Assembly (NCBI RefSeq): GCF_001792815.1
Contig: NZ_CP017674.1
Coordinates: 3,410,001 to 3,474,000, forward strand
Origin: Microbacterium sp. BH-3-3-3
Lineage (GTDB): Bacteria > Actinomycetota > Actinomycetes > Actinomycetales > Microbacteriaceae
DNA: 64,000 nt
Direction of reading: 5' to 3'
The notes below the pieces were generated by a model. That model searched no databases, was not told the DNA's origin, and was given only the letters and a program-made list of their open reading frames with translations. Below are positions 53,740 to 63,404 of the stretch, in pieces. Both the position numbers and the translations under genes were made by a program. Every line of letters starts with the position of its first letter. Position 1 is the first letter of the stretch.

Positions 53740-54789
53740 ATGTCGCGTGTCGTGAAGCTGGCCGTCATTCCCGGTGATGGCATCGGTCCCGAGGTGGTCG
53801 CCGAGGCCGTCAAGGTTCTCGACGCCGTCACCGCCGCATCCGACGTCACGTTCGAGAAGACCCCGTTCTCGCTCGGCGCGGGTCGCTACCTCGACACCGG
53901 CGACACGCTCACCGACGACGACCTCGCCGCCATCGCCGCACACGACGCGATCCTGCTCGGCGCGGTCGGGGGAGTACCCGGCGACCCGCGCCTGAAGAAC
54001 GCGAACATCGAACGCGGGCTGCTGCTGAAGCTGCGTTTCGCGCTCGACCACTACGTCAACCTGCGTCCGTCGAAGCTGTACCCCGGAGCTTCCGGCCCGC
54101 TCGCCGACCCGGGCGAGATCGATTTCGTCGTCGTGCGCGAGGGCACCGAGGGGCCCTACGTGGGCAACGGCGGCTCCATCCGACAGGGCACCCCGCACGA
54201 GATCGCGAACGAGACCTCGGTCAACACGGCCTTCGGTATCGAGCGCGTCGTCCGCTACGCCTTCGCCCTCGCCGAACGTCGCCGCCAGACGCTCACCCTC
54301 GTGCACAAGACCAACGTGCTCGTGCACGCGGGCGGCATGTGGAAGCGCATCGTCGACGCGGTGGCATCCGAGTTCCCGGGGGTCGCCGTAGACTACCTGC
54401 ACGTCGACGCGGCAACCATCTTCCTGGTCACGAACCCGGGCCGCTTCGACGTGATCGTCACCGACAACCTCTTCGGAGACATCCTGACCGACCTGGCCGG
54501 CGCCGTCACCGGTGGCATCGGCCTCGCCGCATCGGGCAACATCAACCCCGACGGCGCGTTCCCCTCGATGTTCGAGCCCGTCCACGGATCGGCGCCCGAC
54601 ATCGCGGGCACCCAGAAGGCCGATCCCACGGCCGCGATCCTCTCCGTCGCCCTGCTGCTCGACCACCTCGGGCTCACCGACGAATCCGCCCGCATCACCC
54701 GCGCGGTCGAGAGCGACATCGCGAGCCGCACCGGCGCCCGCACCACCGCCCAGATCGGCGACGCCATCGCCGCCGGCGTCCAGGCGTAA
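53740..54789 (+). CDS. leuB: 3-isopropylmalate dehydrogenase
   Basis: Third step of leucine synthesis, NAD- and Mg-dependent oxidative decarboxylation. 349 residues: [18 protein letters not shown] at the start, [19 protein letters not shown], the catalytic Tyr/Lys region and the signature [24 protein letters not shown] 53740 has GAGGAGAG 6 nt upstream. No -10 box of the leaderless type is seen between it and the MFS gene. Confidence 0.95.
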   Translation: MSRVVKLAVIPGDGIGPEVVAEAVKVLDAVTAASDVTFEKTPFSLGAGRYLDTGDTLTDDDLAAIAAHDAILLGAVGGVPGDPRLKNANIERGLLLKLRFALDHYVNLRPSKLYPGASGPLADPGEIDFVVVREGTEGPYVGNGGSIRQGTPHEIANETSVNTAFGIERVVRYAFALAERRRQTLTLVHKTNVLVHAGGMWKRIVDAVASEFPGVAVDYLHVDAATIFLVTNPGRFDVIVTDNLFGDILTDLAGAVTGGIGLAASGNINPDGAFPSMFEPVHGSAPDIAGTQKADPTAAILSVALLLDHLGLTDESARITRAVESDIASRTGARTTAQIGDAIAAGVQA

Positions 54790-54844
54790 CCTGGACCGAT
54801 CGGCCCGCATCGCCTCCGCGCAATCGACAGATTTTGGATCACTG

Positions 54845-55951
54845 ATGACGACCATCGACACCGACCCCGACACCGGACTCGACCCGCTCGAGTTCTCGGT
54901 CACCCGTAACCTCGCGGCCAAGAACGCGGCCGATCGCGACGCGATCCTGGCCGCTCCCGGCTTCGGGCAGAGCTTCACCGACCACATGGTCGACATCTGC
55001 TGGTCGGTCCGCGGCGGCTGGCACCGCCCGCGCGTCTCGCCGTACGGCCCGATCTCGCTCGACCCGGCCGCGGCCGTCCTGCACTACGGCCAAGAGATCT
55101 TCGAGGGCATCAAGGCGTACCGCCACGCCGACGGATCGGTGCACACGTTCCGTCCCGACCAGAACGGCCGCCGTCTGCAGCGCTCCGCGCGGCGCCTGGC
55201 GCTGCCCGAGCTGCCCGTGCCCTACTTCCTGCAGTCGCTGCGCGAGCTCATCGCCGTCGACGGCGCCTGGGTGCCCTCCGGCGAAGACCAGAGCCTGTAC
55301 CTGCGCCCGTTCATGTTCGCGAAAGAGGCGTTCCTGGGCGTGCGTCCCGCGCACAAGGTCGCCTACTACCTCATCGCGAGCCCGGCCGGCGCCTACTTCA
55401 AGGGCGGCGTGAAACCGGTCTCGATCTGGCTGAGCGAGGACTACTCGCGCGCCGGCAAGGGCGGCACGGGAGCGGCGAAGACCGGCGGCAACTACGCCGC
55501 GAGCCTGCTGCCGCAGTCCGAGGCCTACGAGAACGAGTGCGACCAGGTCGTCTTCCTCGACCAGGACCGCAACGTCGAAGAACTCGGCGGCATGAACGTG
55601 GTGTTCGTCTACAAAGACGGCACGATCGTCACCCCGCAGTCCGACTCGATCCTCGAGGGCATCACGCGCGACTCGCTGCTGCAGCTGGCCCGTGACCGCG
55701 GTCACCACGTCGTGGGGCGCAACGTCTCGCTCGACGAATGGCGCCAGGGTGTGGCATCCGGAGACATCGTCGAGGTGTTCGCCTGCGGCACCGCCGCCGT
55801 CGTCACCCCGATCGGTCTGCTCAAGGGTCGCGACTTCATCGACGAGCAGCCCACGGGCACCCTGGCTCTCGAGCTGCGCCAGGAGCTCACCGACATCCAG
55901 TACGGTCGCGCCGAAGACAAGCACGGCTGGCTCTACCGCCTCGACGCCTGA
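54845..55951 (+). CDS. ilvE: Branched-chain amino acid aminotransferase
   Basis: PLP-dependent final step for Val, Leu and Ile. 368 residues, class IV; the PLP lysine is in GTGAAKTGGNYAASLL, and the substrate/cofactor loop is EIFEGIKAYRH with the QSDSILEGITRDSLLQLARD segment. It follows leuB after 55 nt; a strong terminator follows it at 55966. Confidence 0.95.
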   Translation: MTTIDTDPDTGLDPLEFSVTRNLAAKNAADRDAILAAPGFGQSFTDHMVDICWSVRGGWHRPRVSPYGPISLDPAAAVLHYGQEIFEGIKAYRHADGSVHTFRPDQNGRRLQRSARRLALPELPVPYFLQSLRELIAVDGAWVPSGEDQSLYLRPFMFAKEAFLGVRPAHKVAYYLIASPAGAYFKGGVKPVSIWLSEDYSRAGKGGTGAAKTGGNYAASLLPQSEAYENECDQVVFLDQDRNVEELGGMNVVFVYKDGTIVTPQSDSILEGITRDSLLQLARDRGHHVVGRNVSLDEWRQGVASGDIVEVFACGTAAVVTPIGLLKGRDFIDEQPTGTLALELRQELTDIQYGRAEDKHGWLYRLDA

Positions 55952-56234
55952 ATCGTGGCGACGGACGGAGGGACTCCCGGGCGACCGGGGGTCGCTCCGT
56001 TTTGCATCGAGGGCGGCCTCACCCGCGCCCGATGACCACGGTCCTTCCCGAGACACTATGCGCCGCGGCGTGTGTCGCGAGGATCGGCGTTCATCGCGGG
56101 GGAGCGGTCTGCGCGGGCCTGGCCCGTCGTTGCACAGGTGCAGGGCGGGCCGGAGACAAGGCGTGCGCCTGGGGCCGGGCCGCTCGTCGGGCCGGCGCCC
56201 GGACGGCCGAGATGGGCGTGTCGGAGCCCGCCGA
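55952..56234. other. ilvE-FAH intergenic region
   Basis: About 280 nt with no gene; it contains the ilvE terminator at its left end and otherwise GC-rich sequence without a recognisable RNA or repeat. Confidence 0.5.
55966..56003 (+). terminator. ilvE terminator
   Basis: Outer stem CGGAG/CTCCG and inner GACTCCCGG/CCGGGGGTC separated by one G.G mismatch, followed by TTTT. Confidence 0.8.
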
Positions 56235-56240
56235 TAGGCT
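56235..56240 (+). promoter_or_regulatory. -10 box of FAH-family gene
   Basis: TAGGCT, 6 nt before the GTG at 56247. Confidence 0.6.
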
Positions 56241-56246
56241 GGAGCG

Positions 56247-57014
56247 GTGAAGATCGCTCGATTCAGCTACCAGGAGTCCATCCGCTACGGCATCGTCGAC
56301 GACGGTGAACTCGTGGTGCTCGCCGGCGACCCGATGTTCGCCGGGTTCGAGACGACGGGGGAGCGCGTTCCGCTGGGCGAGGTCGCCCTGCTCGCGCCGG
56401 TCATCCCGCGCTCGAAGGTCGTCTGCATCGGCAAGAATTACCACGATCACGCGGCCGAGATGGGCGGCGAAGCCCCCGCTGAGCCCCTGATGTTCCTCAA
56501 GCCGAACACCTCGGTCATCGGTACGGGCGACGTGATCGTGCGCCCCACGAGCCTGACCTCGCACACCGACTACGAGGGCGAGCTCGCCGTCGTCATCGGC
56601 CGCATCGCCAAGAACGTCCCCGCCGAGCGGGCGAGCGAGTACATCTTCGGTTACACCGTCGCCAATGACGTCACGGCGCGCGACCTGCAGCGTTCCGACG
56701 GGCAGTGGTCGCGGGCGAAGGGCTTCGACACGTTCTGCCCCGTCGGCCCCGTCATCGAGACCGACCTCGATCTCGACGCCGCCGCGATCACCACGCGCGT
56801 CAACGGCGAGGTGCGTCAGCAGGGGCCGGTCTCCGACATGATCCACGGCATCGGTGCACTCGTCGCGTACGCCTCGGCGGTGTTCACCCTGCTCCCGGGA
56901 GACCTGATCCTCACCGGCACCCCGGCGGGCGTCGGTCCCTTCGACGCCGGCGACACGATCGAGATCGAGGTCAGCGGCATCGGGGTGCTGCGCAACACCG
57001 CGCGCGATGCCTGA
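56247..57014 (+). CDS. Fumarylacetoacetate hydrolase family protein
   Basis: A 255-residue hydrolase/decarboxylase of the FAH superfamily. Typical motifs: VVCIGKNYHDHAAEMG, LKPNTSVIGTGD, TDYEGELAVVIGR (metal-binding Glu pair), GYTVANDVTARDLQR, and GDLILTGTPAGVG. Members cleave or decarboxylate acyl-pyruvates, acyl-oxaloacetates or catechol meta-cleavage products; the specific substrate is not determinable. Position before gltX is common in actinobacteria. It overlaps the downstream MFS gene by 8 nt. Confidence 0.85.
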   Translation: MKIARFSYQESIRYGIVDDGELVVLAGDPMFAGFETTGERVPLGEVALLAPVIPRSKVVCIGKNYHDHAAEMGGEAPAEPLMFLKPNTSVIGTGDVIVRPTSLTSHTDYEGELAVVIGRIAKNVPAERASEYIFGYTVANDVTARDLQRSDGQWSRAKGFDTFCPVGPVIETDLDLDAAAITTRVNGEVRQQGPVSDMIHGIGALVAYASAVFTLLPGDLILTGTPAGVGPFDAGDTIEIEVSGIGVLRNTARDA

Positions 57015-58257
57015 CCTCGCCGCGCCGGCGGGTATCGACCTCGCCGCCGCTCAGCGCCGCACGGTGCGGGTGCTGGCGGCGGGACAGGTGCTCACCGGCG
57101 TGGCGTTCGGCGCGACGCTGTCGCTCGGCGCTCTTCTGGCCGCCGATCTCTCGGGGCAAGAGGCGCTGTCGGGCTTCGCCACGGCGGCGGTCACGCTCGG
57201 TGCGGCGTTGACGGCGATCCCGCTCGCGCGCCTGGCGGGGCGCCGCGGTCGGCGGGTCGCCCTCACCACGGGGAACGTCGCGGCCCTGATCGGAATCGTC
57301 GTCGTCATTGCGGCGGCGGGTCTTCGGCTCTTCCCCCTGCTGCTCGTGGGGATCGCGCTCATCGGTGCCGGCAACGCCGCGACGCTGCAGTCGCGCTTCG
57401 CCGCCACCGACCTCTCGAGCACCGCCCGCCGCGGCCGCGACCTGGCGACGGTGGTGTGGGCGACCACCGTCGGCGGGGTCGTGGGGCCCCTGCTCCTCGC
57501 GCCGGGGGAGCTGATCGGGGCGAGCGTCGGCATGCCGCGCCTGACCGGCGCCTACCTGTTCTCGTTCGCCGCCCAGGTCTGCGCGTTCGCGCTGTACGTG
57601 CTGGTCCTGCGCCCCGACCCGCTGCTGCTCGCTCAACGTCTCGACCGCGAGAAGACGGCATCCGCCTCCGCGCCCGCTCCGCAGGCCGACCGCCCCGGCC
57701 TCGCCCGCTTCGCCATGCTGGCCGTCGCCGCCTCGCACGTGACCATGGCGTCGGTGATGGCGATGACGCCGGTGCATCTGTCGCACATCGTGGCTCCGGA
57801 TGCCGTGACCCTCGCCGTCGGTGTCACGATCGCCGCGCACGTGTTCGGCATGTACGGGCTGTCGCCGGTGTTCGGCGCCCTCGCCGATCGGTTCGGCCGC
57901 ATCCGCGTCATCGTGCTCGGGCAGGTGCTGCTGGCGGCTTCGCTCGCCGTCGCCGCCACGATGCCGGATTCGCAGGCGGGGGTGTTGGTCGCGCTCGTGC
58001 TGCTGGGGCTGGGCTGGAGCGCGGCAACGGTGTCGGGCGCGGCGCTGCTCACCGAGGCGACCCCGCTCGCGCTCCGTCCGCGCCGCCAGGGGCGCAGTGA
58101 CACCCTCATGACGGCGTGCGCGGCGGTGGGATCGGTGCTCGCCGGCCTGATCCTCGGGGCGGTGGGCTACGACGGCCTGGCGCTCTGGGCTCTGGTCCCG
58201 GTGTCGGCGGTCTGCCTGAGCGCGGCCCTGCTGCGCCGAACCCGAACCCCCGCGTGA
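57007..58257 (+). CDS. MFS transporter
   Basis: A 416-residue, 12-helix major facilitator. Motif A-like ARLAGRRGRRVALTTGN follows helix 2 and again FGALADRFGRIRVIVLGQ in the second half. The ATG lies 8 nt inside the FAH-family gene, so it is cotranscribed. Substrate unknown. Confidence 0.78.
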   Translation: MPDLAAPAGIDLAAAQRRTVRVLAAGQVLTGVAFGATLSLGALLAADLSGQEALSGFATAAVTLGAALTAIPLARLAGRRGRRVALTTGNVAALIGIVVVIAAAGLRLFPLLLVGIALIGAGNAATLQSRFAATDLSSTARRGRDLATVVWATTVGGVVGPLLLAPGELIGASVGMPRLTGAYLFSFAAQVCAFALYVLVLRPDPLLLAQRLDREKTASASAPAPQADRPGLARFAMLAVAASHVTMASVMAMTPVHLSHIVAPDAVTLAVGVTIAAHVFGMYGLSPVFGALADRFGRIRVIVLGQVLLAASLAVAATMPDSQAGVLVALVLLGLGWSAATVSGAALLTEATPLALRPRRQGRSDTLMTACAAVGSVLAGLILGAVGYDGLALWALVPVSAVCLSAALLRRTRTPA

Positions 58258-58316
58258 GTCGCCGGAATCCGTCGCCTCGGAGAGCCCCGTAGCGACGATC
58301 CTTGGCGACTCACGCG
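58251..58316. terminator. Long imperfect hairpin between convergent genes
   Basis: CGCGTGAGTCGCC pairs with GGCGACTCACGCG (13 bp) around a 40-nt loop that itself contains a second pairing, ATCCGTCGC/GCGACGAT. It begins within the last codons of the MFS gene. It may be a bidirectional terminator or another inverted-repeat element. Confidence 0.5.
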
Positions 58317-58342
58317 CGACCCGCGGGAGCGCCGGGGCGCGG

Positions 58343-59431
58343 TCAGATCGCGTAGACCAGGCCGTCGAACGGGGACAGGTCGGAGGCATTGCGCACGCCG
58401 AGGGCGTGCAGGGCGCGGTCGACGTCGAGCTCGTCGTTGAACACGTGGAACGCCACCCGGGCGCGGCCCGCGCGTCCCGACGCCGTGATGCCGTGGGCGG
58501 TGAGCTGGGCGAGGGCCTCGCCCGTGGCGTCCGGCCACGTCACGATCGCCGAGGGGCGGGCGGGGTGAGCCAGGCCGAGACCGTCGCGGAAGCGCGCCGC
58601 GAGGCCGGTGGCGTGGGCGTAGATGGCGGTGATGTCGGCGTCGGCGAAGAGAGCGAGAGCGGGGGCTGCACCGACGAACGCCTGCCAGGCGGGTGACACG
58701 TCGAAGCGTCGGGCGTCGGACGCCAGCGTGCCGCCGGTGCCGTAGCACGACGACCACGGGTCGTCGCCCGAGTACCAGCCGGCCTGCACCGGACGGATCT
58801 CGCGCGCGAAGTCGGGATCGATCGTGAGGAATGCCACCCCGCGGGGGCAGCACAGCCACTTGTAGGTGTGGCACACCGTCGCGTCGAACATCGTCGCGTC
58901 GATCGGAAGCCACCCCGCGGCCTGAGTGAGGTCGCAGAGGGTGCGGGCGCCCGCTCGCGCCGCGGCGGCGGCGATGCCGGCGGCATCCGCCACCTCGCCC
59001 GTCGCCGACTGCACCAGCGAGAACGCCACGAGCCACGTGTCGGGCGAGACCGCGTCGGCGAGCTCGTGCAGGGGAGCGGTGCGCAAGCGAATGCCGCGGC
59101 CCGCGTGGACGAAGGGCGCCACGAGCGACGAGAAGTCGCCCTCGGCGCAGAGCACCTCGGCACCGTCGGGCACCGACGCGGCGATGAGCGAGACCAGCAC
59201 CGAGGTCTGCGAGCCGATGGCCACGTCGCCGACGGGCGCGCACACCAAGCGGGCGAACGACGATCGGGCCTGCTCGACGGCCAGCGACGCCGCGACGACG
59301 TCGGGACGACCGGATGCCGCGGACTCGAGGTCGGCGCGGACGGCGGCGACCGTCGCTCGCGGCGGGAGGCCGAGGGTGCAGGCGGCGAGGTAGTCGCGGC
59401 CACCGGCGAAGTGCGAGGTGAGGCTGCTCAT
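58343..59431 (-). CDS. Class V aminotransferase-like PLP enzyme
   Basis: A 362-residue PLP-dependent protein of the aminotransferase V/kynureninase/isopenicillin-epimerase group. The PLP-binding lysine is in VCHTYKWLCCPRGVAF; the carboxylate site is TLCDLTQAAGWLPID. It is shorter than kynureninase. Divergent from a lysR gene that probably controls it. ATG 59431 with a weak GGAA. An earlier in-frame ATG would overlap the lysR promoter. Function (desulfurase, epimerase or transaminase) is open. Confidence 0.75.
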   Translation of the reverse strand: MSSLTSHFAGGRDYLAACTLGLPPRATVAAVRADLESAASGRPDVVAASLAVEQARSSFARLVCAPVGDVAIGSQTSVLVSLIAASVPDGAEVLCAEGDFSSLVAPFVHAGRGIRLRTAPLHELADAVSPDTWLVAFSLVQSATGEVADAAGIAAAAARAGARTLCDLTQAAGWLPIDATMFDATVCHTYKWLCCPRGVAFLTIDPDFAREIRPVQAGWYSGDDPWSSCYGTGGTLASDARRFDVSPAWQAFVGAAPALALFADADITAIYAHATGLAARFRDGLGLAHPARPSAIVTWPDATGEALAQLTAHGITASGRAGRARVAFHVFNDELDVDRALHALGVRNASDLSPFDGLVYAI

Positions 59432-59512
59432 GTGTTCCAGGTTCCCGCCGAACGGGTTATTGCACCAGGGCAGGTGTTGCATGAGAAGCATCAAGAATGC
59501 TTATGTATGGGG

Positions 59513-60475
59513 ATGAGCGAGACAGACGACGTCCTCGATGCGAACGCCCTCCGCGTCGTCAAGGCGATCGCCGACACGGGGTCGATCACCGCCGCCGCCC
59601 GCGCGCTCGGCTACAGCCAGCCCGCCGTGAGCCAGCAGCTGCGCCGGCTCGAGCGGCGCGCCGGGTTGCCGATCGTCGAGCGGGTCGGACGCGGCATCCG
59701 GCTCACCGAGGCCGGCCTGGTGCTCGCGCGGCACGCAGCGACCGTCACCACCGCGCTCGACGCGGCCGCCGGCGATCTCGCCGAGCTGCGGGGGCTTCGC
59801 GCGGGGCGAGTGCGCATCGCGGCGTTCCCCTCTGCCTCGTCGACGGTCGTGCCGCGCGTGATCGCCGCGGTCACCGCCCGGCGTCCGGGAGTCTCGATCA
59901 GCTTCATCGAGGCCGAGCCGCCCGAAGCCATCTCCGCCGTGCGCGAGAACCGCGCCGACATCGCCCTCATCTACAGCTACCCGGGTGATCGGCGCGAACA
60001 CCTGGAGTCCGCGGCATCCGGACTCTCGGCGCGGGTGATCGGCGACGACGACACCGTCGTGGTCGTGCCCATCGGGCACCCCGCCGCCGCCCACGACCCG
60101 ATCGATCTGTCGCGGCTCGCGGGGGAGCGCTGGATCGCGGGCTGCCCGCAGTGCCGCGGACACCTGCTCGAGGCCTGCGGGCGGGCCGGATTCACGCCGG
60201 ACATCGCGTTCGAGACCGACAACTTCATCGCGGTCGAAGCCCTCGTCGCCCAGGGGGTCGGCATGGCGATCCTGCCGCGCATGGCCGTGGTGTCATTGCC
60301 CCTGCTCGCCGGAATCGCCGCTCCCCGTCTGCCCGCCGCCGAGGCGCGCACCCTGCACGTGGTCACCGCGCGGGGAGCGGAGCACGTTCCCGCCGTGGGG
60401 GCGGCTCTCGAGGTGATGACCGACGTGCTCGCCGATCACCTCCGTCTCTCGGGAACCGGCACCGCCCGCCGGTAG
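59513..60475 (+). CDS. LysR family transcriptional regulator
   Basis: A 320-residue regulator with an N-terminal winged HTH ([26 protein letters not shown]) and the two-lobed effector domain. Two cysteines in GCPQCRGH are unusual and could sense a metal or redox. It is divergent from the class V aminotransferase gene (82 nt apart). ATG 59513 is chosen (an alternative ATG is 6 nt upstream). Its stop TAG forms the first bases of the gltX -10 box. Confidence 0.85.
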   Translation: MSETDDVLDANALRVVKAIADTGSITAAARALGYSQPAVSQQLRRLERRAGLPIVERVGRGIRLTEAGLVLARHAATVTTALDAAAGDLAELRGLRAGRVRIAAFPSASSTVVPRVIAAVTARRPGVSISFIEAEPPEAISAVRENRADIALIYSYPGDRREHLESAASGLSARVIGDDDTVVVVPIGHPAAAHDPIDLSRLAGERWIAGCPQCRGHLLEACGRAGFTPDIAFETDNFIAVEALVAQGVGMAILPRMAVVSLPLLAGIAAPRLPAAEARTLHVVTARGAEHVPAVGAALEVMTDVLADHLRLSGTGTARR

Positions 60476-60478
60476 GAT
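60473..60478 (+). promoter_or_regulatory. gltX -10 box
   Basis: TAGGAT, 7 nt before the ATG, overlapping the lysR stop codon. Confidence 0.55.
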
Positions 60479-60485
60479 CGAGGCG

Positions 60486-62000
60486 ATGTCTGCCACGCCT
60501 GATCCCCGCACCACGACCGCCTCCGGCGCCGACGTTCGCGTCCGCTTCTGCCCGTCTCCGACGGGTCTGCCGCACGTAGGTCTCATCCGCACCGTCCTGT
60601 TCAACTGGGCCTACGCCCGGCACAACGGCGGCAAACTCGTCTTCCGCATCGAAGACACCGACGCCGCGCGCGACAGCGAAGAGAGCTACCAGCAGCTGCT
60701 CGAGGCGCTGCGGTGGATGAACATCGACTGGGACGAGGGCGTCGAGGTGGGCGGCCCGCACGCGCCGTACCGGCAGTCCCAGCGTCACGACATCTACCGC
60801 GAGGTGCTCGACAAGCTCATCGCGGCCGGGGCCGTGTACGAGAGCTACTCCACCGCCGACGAGATCGACGCGCGCAACGCGGCCAACGGTCGGGCGAAGC
60901 AGCTCGGCTACGACAACTACGATCGCGACCTCACCGACGAGCAGAAGGCCGCCTTCCGCGCCGAGGGGCGCGAGCCCGCCTGGCGCGTGCGCGTGCCCGA
61001 CGAAGACCTCACCTACCTCGACCTCATTCGCGGAGAGGTCACGTTCCCGGCCGGATCGTTCCCCGACTTCGTGGTCGTCCGCGCCGGCGGCATCCCGCTG
61101 TACACGTTCGTGAACCCCGTCGACGACGCCCTCATGGGCATCACCCACGTCATCCGCGGCGAAGACCTCATGCCCTCCACCGCTCGCCAGCTCGCGCTCT
61201 ACCGCGCGCTGCTCGACGCCGGCGTCACCGACTACGTTCCGCGCTTCGGACACATGCCGCTCGTGCTGGGCGAGACCGGCAACAAGAAGCTCTCCAAGCG
61301 CGACCCGCAGGCCGACCTGTTCCTGCAGCGCGAGAAGGGATTCATCCACGAGGGTCTGCTCAACTACCTGTCGCTGCTCGGATGGTCGCTCGCGAGCGAC
61401 CGCGACGTGTTCTCGCTCGACGAGATGATCGCCGCGTTCGACATCGCCGACGTCAACCCCAACCCGGCGCGCTTCGACCAGAAGAAGGCCGAGGCGATCA
61501 ACGGCGACCACATCCGCCTGCTGGATGCCGATGACTTCGCGTCGCGGATCGTCCCCTACCTCGCGGGTGCGGGTCTCATCGCGGAGCAGCCGAGCGAGGA
61601 GCACCGCGCGATCATCGCGTCGGCAGCTCCCCTCGTGCAGGAGCGCGTGCAGCTGCTGGGCGAGGTGCCGGGGATGCTCGGCTTCTTGTTCGTCCCCGAC
61701 GTGGAGTACGCCGAGGACGCCCTGAAGGGCCTTCCGGCCAACGCGGGCGAGGTGCTGGTCGCCTCGGTCGCCGCCCTCGAGCTCGTGCCCGAGTCCGCCT
61801 TCACCACCGAGGCCGTGCAGGCGGCGTTGTCGAGCGCTCTGGTCGACGAGCTGGGGCTCAAGCCCCGCGTCGCCTACGGCCCCCCGCGCGTCGCCCTCAC
61901 GGGCCGCCGGGTGTCGCCGCCGCTGTTCGAGTCGATGGAACTGCTCGGCAAGGCCGACACCCTCCGCCGCCTCGGCGCCCTGGTGCAGCACCTGGGCTGA
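60486..62000 (+). CDS. gltX: Glutamyl-tRNA synthetase
   Basis: Class I aminoacyl-tRNA synthetase, charging tRNA-Glu (and possibly tRNA-Gln for the transamidation route). 504 residues: [13 protein letters not shown] contains the HIGH-equivalent motif, FRIEDTD follows, and [10 protein letters not shown] is the KMSKS equivalent; the anticodon-binding helical domain is at the C-terminus. Leaderless promoter. A tRNA-Gln gene lies 100 nt downstream. Confidence 0.95.
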   Translation: MSATPDPRTTTASGADVRVRFCPSPTGLPHVGLIRTVLFNWAYARHNGGKLVFRIEDTDAARDSEESYQQLLEALRWMNIDWDEGVEVGGPHAPYRQSQRHDIYREVLDKLIAAGAVYESYSTADEIDARNAANGRAKQLGYDNYDRDLTDEQKAAFRAEGREPAWRVRVPDEDLTYLDLIRGEVTFPAGSFPDFVVVRAGGIPLYTFVNPVDDALMGITHVIRGEDLMPSTARQLALYRALLDAGVTDYVPRFGHMPLVLGETGNKKLSKRDPQADLFLQREKGFIHEGLLNYLSLLGWSLASDRDVFSLDEMIAAFDIADVNPNPARFDQKKAEAINGDHIRLLDADDFASRIVPYLAGAGLIAEQPSEEHRAIIASAAPLVQERVQLLGEVPGMLGFLFVPDVEYAEDALKGLPANAGEVLVASVAALELVPESAFTTEAVQAALSSALVDELGLKPRVAYGPPRVALTGRRVSPPLFESMELLGKADTLRRLGALVQHLG

Positions 62001-62007
62001 GCGGAGC

Positions 62008-62042
62008 GGCCCGCGCGACGCGCGCGGGCCGGCCCCGTTTTG
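62008..62042 (+). terminator. gltX terminator
   Basis: Stem GGCCCGCGCG/CGCGCGGGCC with an ACG loop, then GGCCCCG and TTTT. Confidence 0.75.
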
Positions 62043-62100
62043 GCACTCGGGCCGACGTCGCGTAAGCTTGTCCCTCGGCACGAGTTACGGCTCACCGCCT

Positions 62101-62172
62101 TGGGGTATGGTGTAATTGGCAACACGGCGGTTTCTGGTTCCGTTGTTCTTGGTTCGAGTCCAGGTACCCCAG
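62101..62172 (+). tRNA. tRNA-Gln (anticodon CUG)
   Basis: Acceptor TGGGGTA/TACCCCA, D arm GTGT/ACAC, anticodon loop TTCTGGT (CUG) and T arm CTTGGTTCGAGTCCAGG. The last anticodon-stem pair is a U-U mismatch. CCA is not encoded. Confidence 0.9.
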
Positions 62173-62179
62173 CAAGACG

Positions 62180-62224
62180 AAAAGCCCCGGTCATCGCGTA
62201 TGTTGCGAGAAGCCGGGGCTTTTG
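62180..62224 (+). terminator. tRNA-Gln terminator
   Basis: Stem AAAAGCCCCGG with CCGGGGCTTTT around a ~21-nt loop, followed by GCTTTCTT. Confidence 0.8.
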
Positions 62225-62273
62225 CTTTCTTCCCGCCCCGACGTGATGCCGCACTCGCGAAGGGGCACGCCGC

Positions 62274-62978
62274 ATGACCCGAACCACACCGCCGCCCCCG
62301 CGGCCTCGGTCGGCGCAGCCTCGGTCGGCGCAGCAGCGGCGCCGTCGCAGGGAGCAGCTCGCGACGTGGATCACCCTGTCGGTGGTCGTCGTCATCTGCG
62401 CGGCCGTCGGCGTCGGCGCGTACGCGATGGCGAACTCCTGGTGGGTCGTCGAGGATCCCGCGCCGTCGGCCGACCAAGAGCTGTCGGACGGACAATCCCG
62501 ATTCGACCGCGCCGGGACCGACTTCTTCAACCGGCAGCGCGCCGTCGTCATCGATCTGACGACCTCGGCGTCGGCCAGCGACCTGGGCCTTCCCGCCGAC
62601 GCGGACACGCCGGTGGAGACCCTCGTGCCGCTCACGGTGACGGTGCGGGCCGACGGGGAGTCCCGGGATTTCTCGGGCGTGACGTGGTTCGCGCTCGCGA
62701 CGGGCGGCGATCGCCTGTCGGCGGTGAGCGTGCAGCCGGCCTCGAGCACGACGTGGGTCAGCATCCGCGCCGACCTCGAGCAACGGGCGGCTCAGTGGGG
62801 ATGGTCCGAGGCCGACGTCGCCACCCTCGCGCAACAGGTCGGCGACGCGGCCCGCGCCGAGGGCCAGGCGACCACGGCGAGCCTGCCGCCCACGCCCCTC
62901 GGCAGCATCACGGTCTCGGCCCACGTCGCGGTCGACGCCGACGGGCGACTCTCGTTGCAGTACGTCTTCGCCCGCTGA
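62274..62978 (+). CDS. Hypothetical membrane-anchored extracytoplasmic protein
   Basis: A 234-residue protein: a Pro/Arg/Gln-rich cytoplasmic N-terminus with the duplicated PRSAQ-PRSAQ, one helix (WITLSVVVVICAAVGVGAYA, ~31-52), then an extracellular domain with no cysteines. I do not recognise the fold. GAAGGGG precedes the ATG by about 9 nt. Independent of gltX by the tRNA and its terminator. Confidence 0.65.
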   Translation: MTRTTPPPPRPRSAQPRSAQQRRRRREQLATWITLSVVVVICAAVGVGAYAMANSWWVVEDPAPSADQELSDGQSRFDRAGTDFFNRQRAVVIDLTTSASASDLGLPADADTPVETLVPLTVTVRADGESRDFSGVTWFALATGGDRLSAVSVQPASSTTWVSIRADLEQRAAQWGWSEADVATLAQQVGDAARAEGQATTASLPPTPLGSITVSAHVAVDADGRLSLQYVFAR

Positions 62979-63104
62979 TCGGGCGAGGGTCGCGTGCGGC
63001 GCGAGGAACGGCATCCGGTTTGGCGTGGGGGAGATCGGCGCCCGCCGGGCCGTGGTCGTCCGAGAGGCGATGCGCGACCGGTCGTGACGAGCGAGAATGG
63101 TGCC

Positions 63105-63317
63105 ATGGGTCTTTTCGTGCAGCGTCCCGAAGAACCGAGCGAGTGGGCGGGCCTTCCCGGCGAGCCCCAGCGGCCGCGCAGTCGCGCCGAGGTCCTGCCC
63201 GACGACGCTCCACTCGACGTCGCGTCGCCCGCTCTGCTCGGGCTCGGTGAGACGTCGATCTCGTCGATCGAGATCCCGGTGACCGCCGTCGACGACAGCA
63301 CGTCGCCGGAGGAGTAG
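63105..63317 (+). CDS. Small hypothetical protein, 70 residues
   Basis: MGLFVQRPEEPSEWAGLPGEP at the start, an acidic C-terminus (DDSTSPEE). Compact, Pro/Glu-rich, no membrane segment. Resembles small conserved actinobacterial proteins of unknown function. Start by similarity of style and a GAGAAT box 6 nt upstream. Confidence 0.5.
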   Translation: MGLFVQRPEEPSEWAGLPGEPQRPRSRAEVLPDDAPLDVASPALLGLGETSISSIEIPVTAVDDSTSPEE

Positions 63318-63351
63318 GGGGCGCGTTCGTCGGGGGTGAGCATGGCTTCGC

Positions 63352-63357
63352 TACGAT
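63352..63357 (+). promoter_or_regulatory. -10 box of lipoprotein gene
   Basis: TACGAT, 47 nt before the GTG at 63405. Confidence 0.4.
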
Positions 63358-63404
63358 CCCCTCAGCGCCCGCGTCGACGGGCCCGAGCCGGAAGCAGGTC
63401 ACCC

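Noticed and set aside
52032..53849. 605-residue minus-strand frame opposite the DHA2 transporter
   Set aside because: Gln/His/Arg/Asp-rich shadow of a transmembrane protein gene.
60363..62081. 572-residue minus-strand frame opposite gltX
   Set aside because: Shadow of gltX; no start site or domain.
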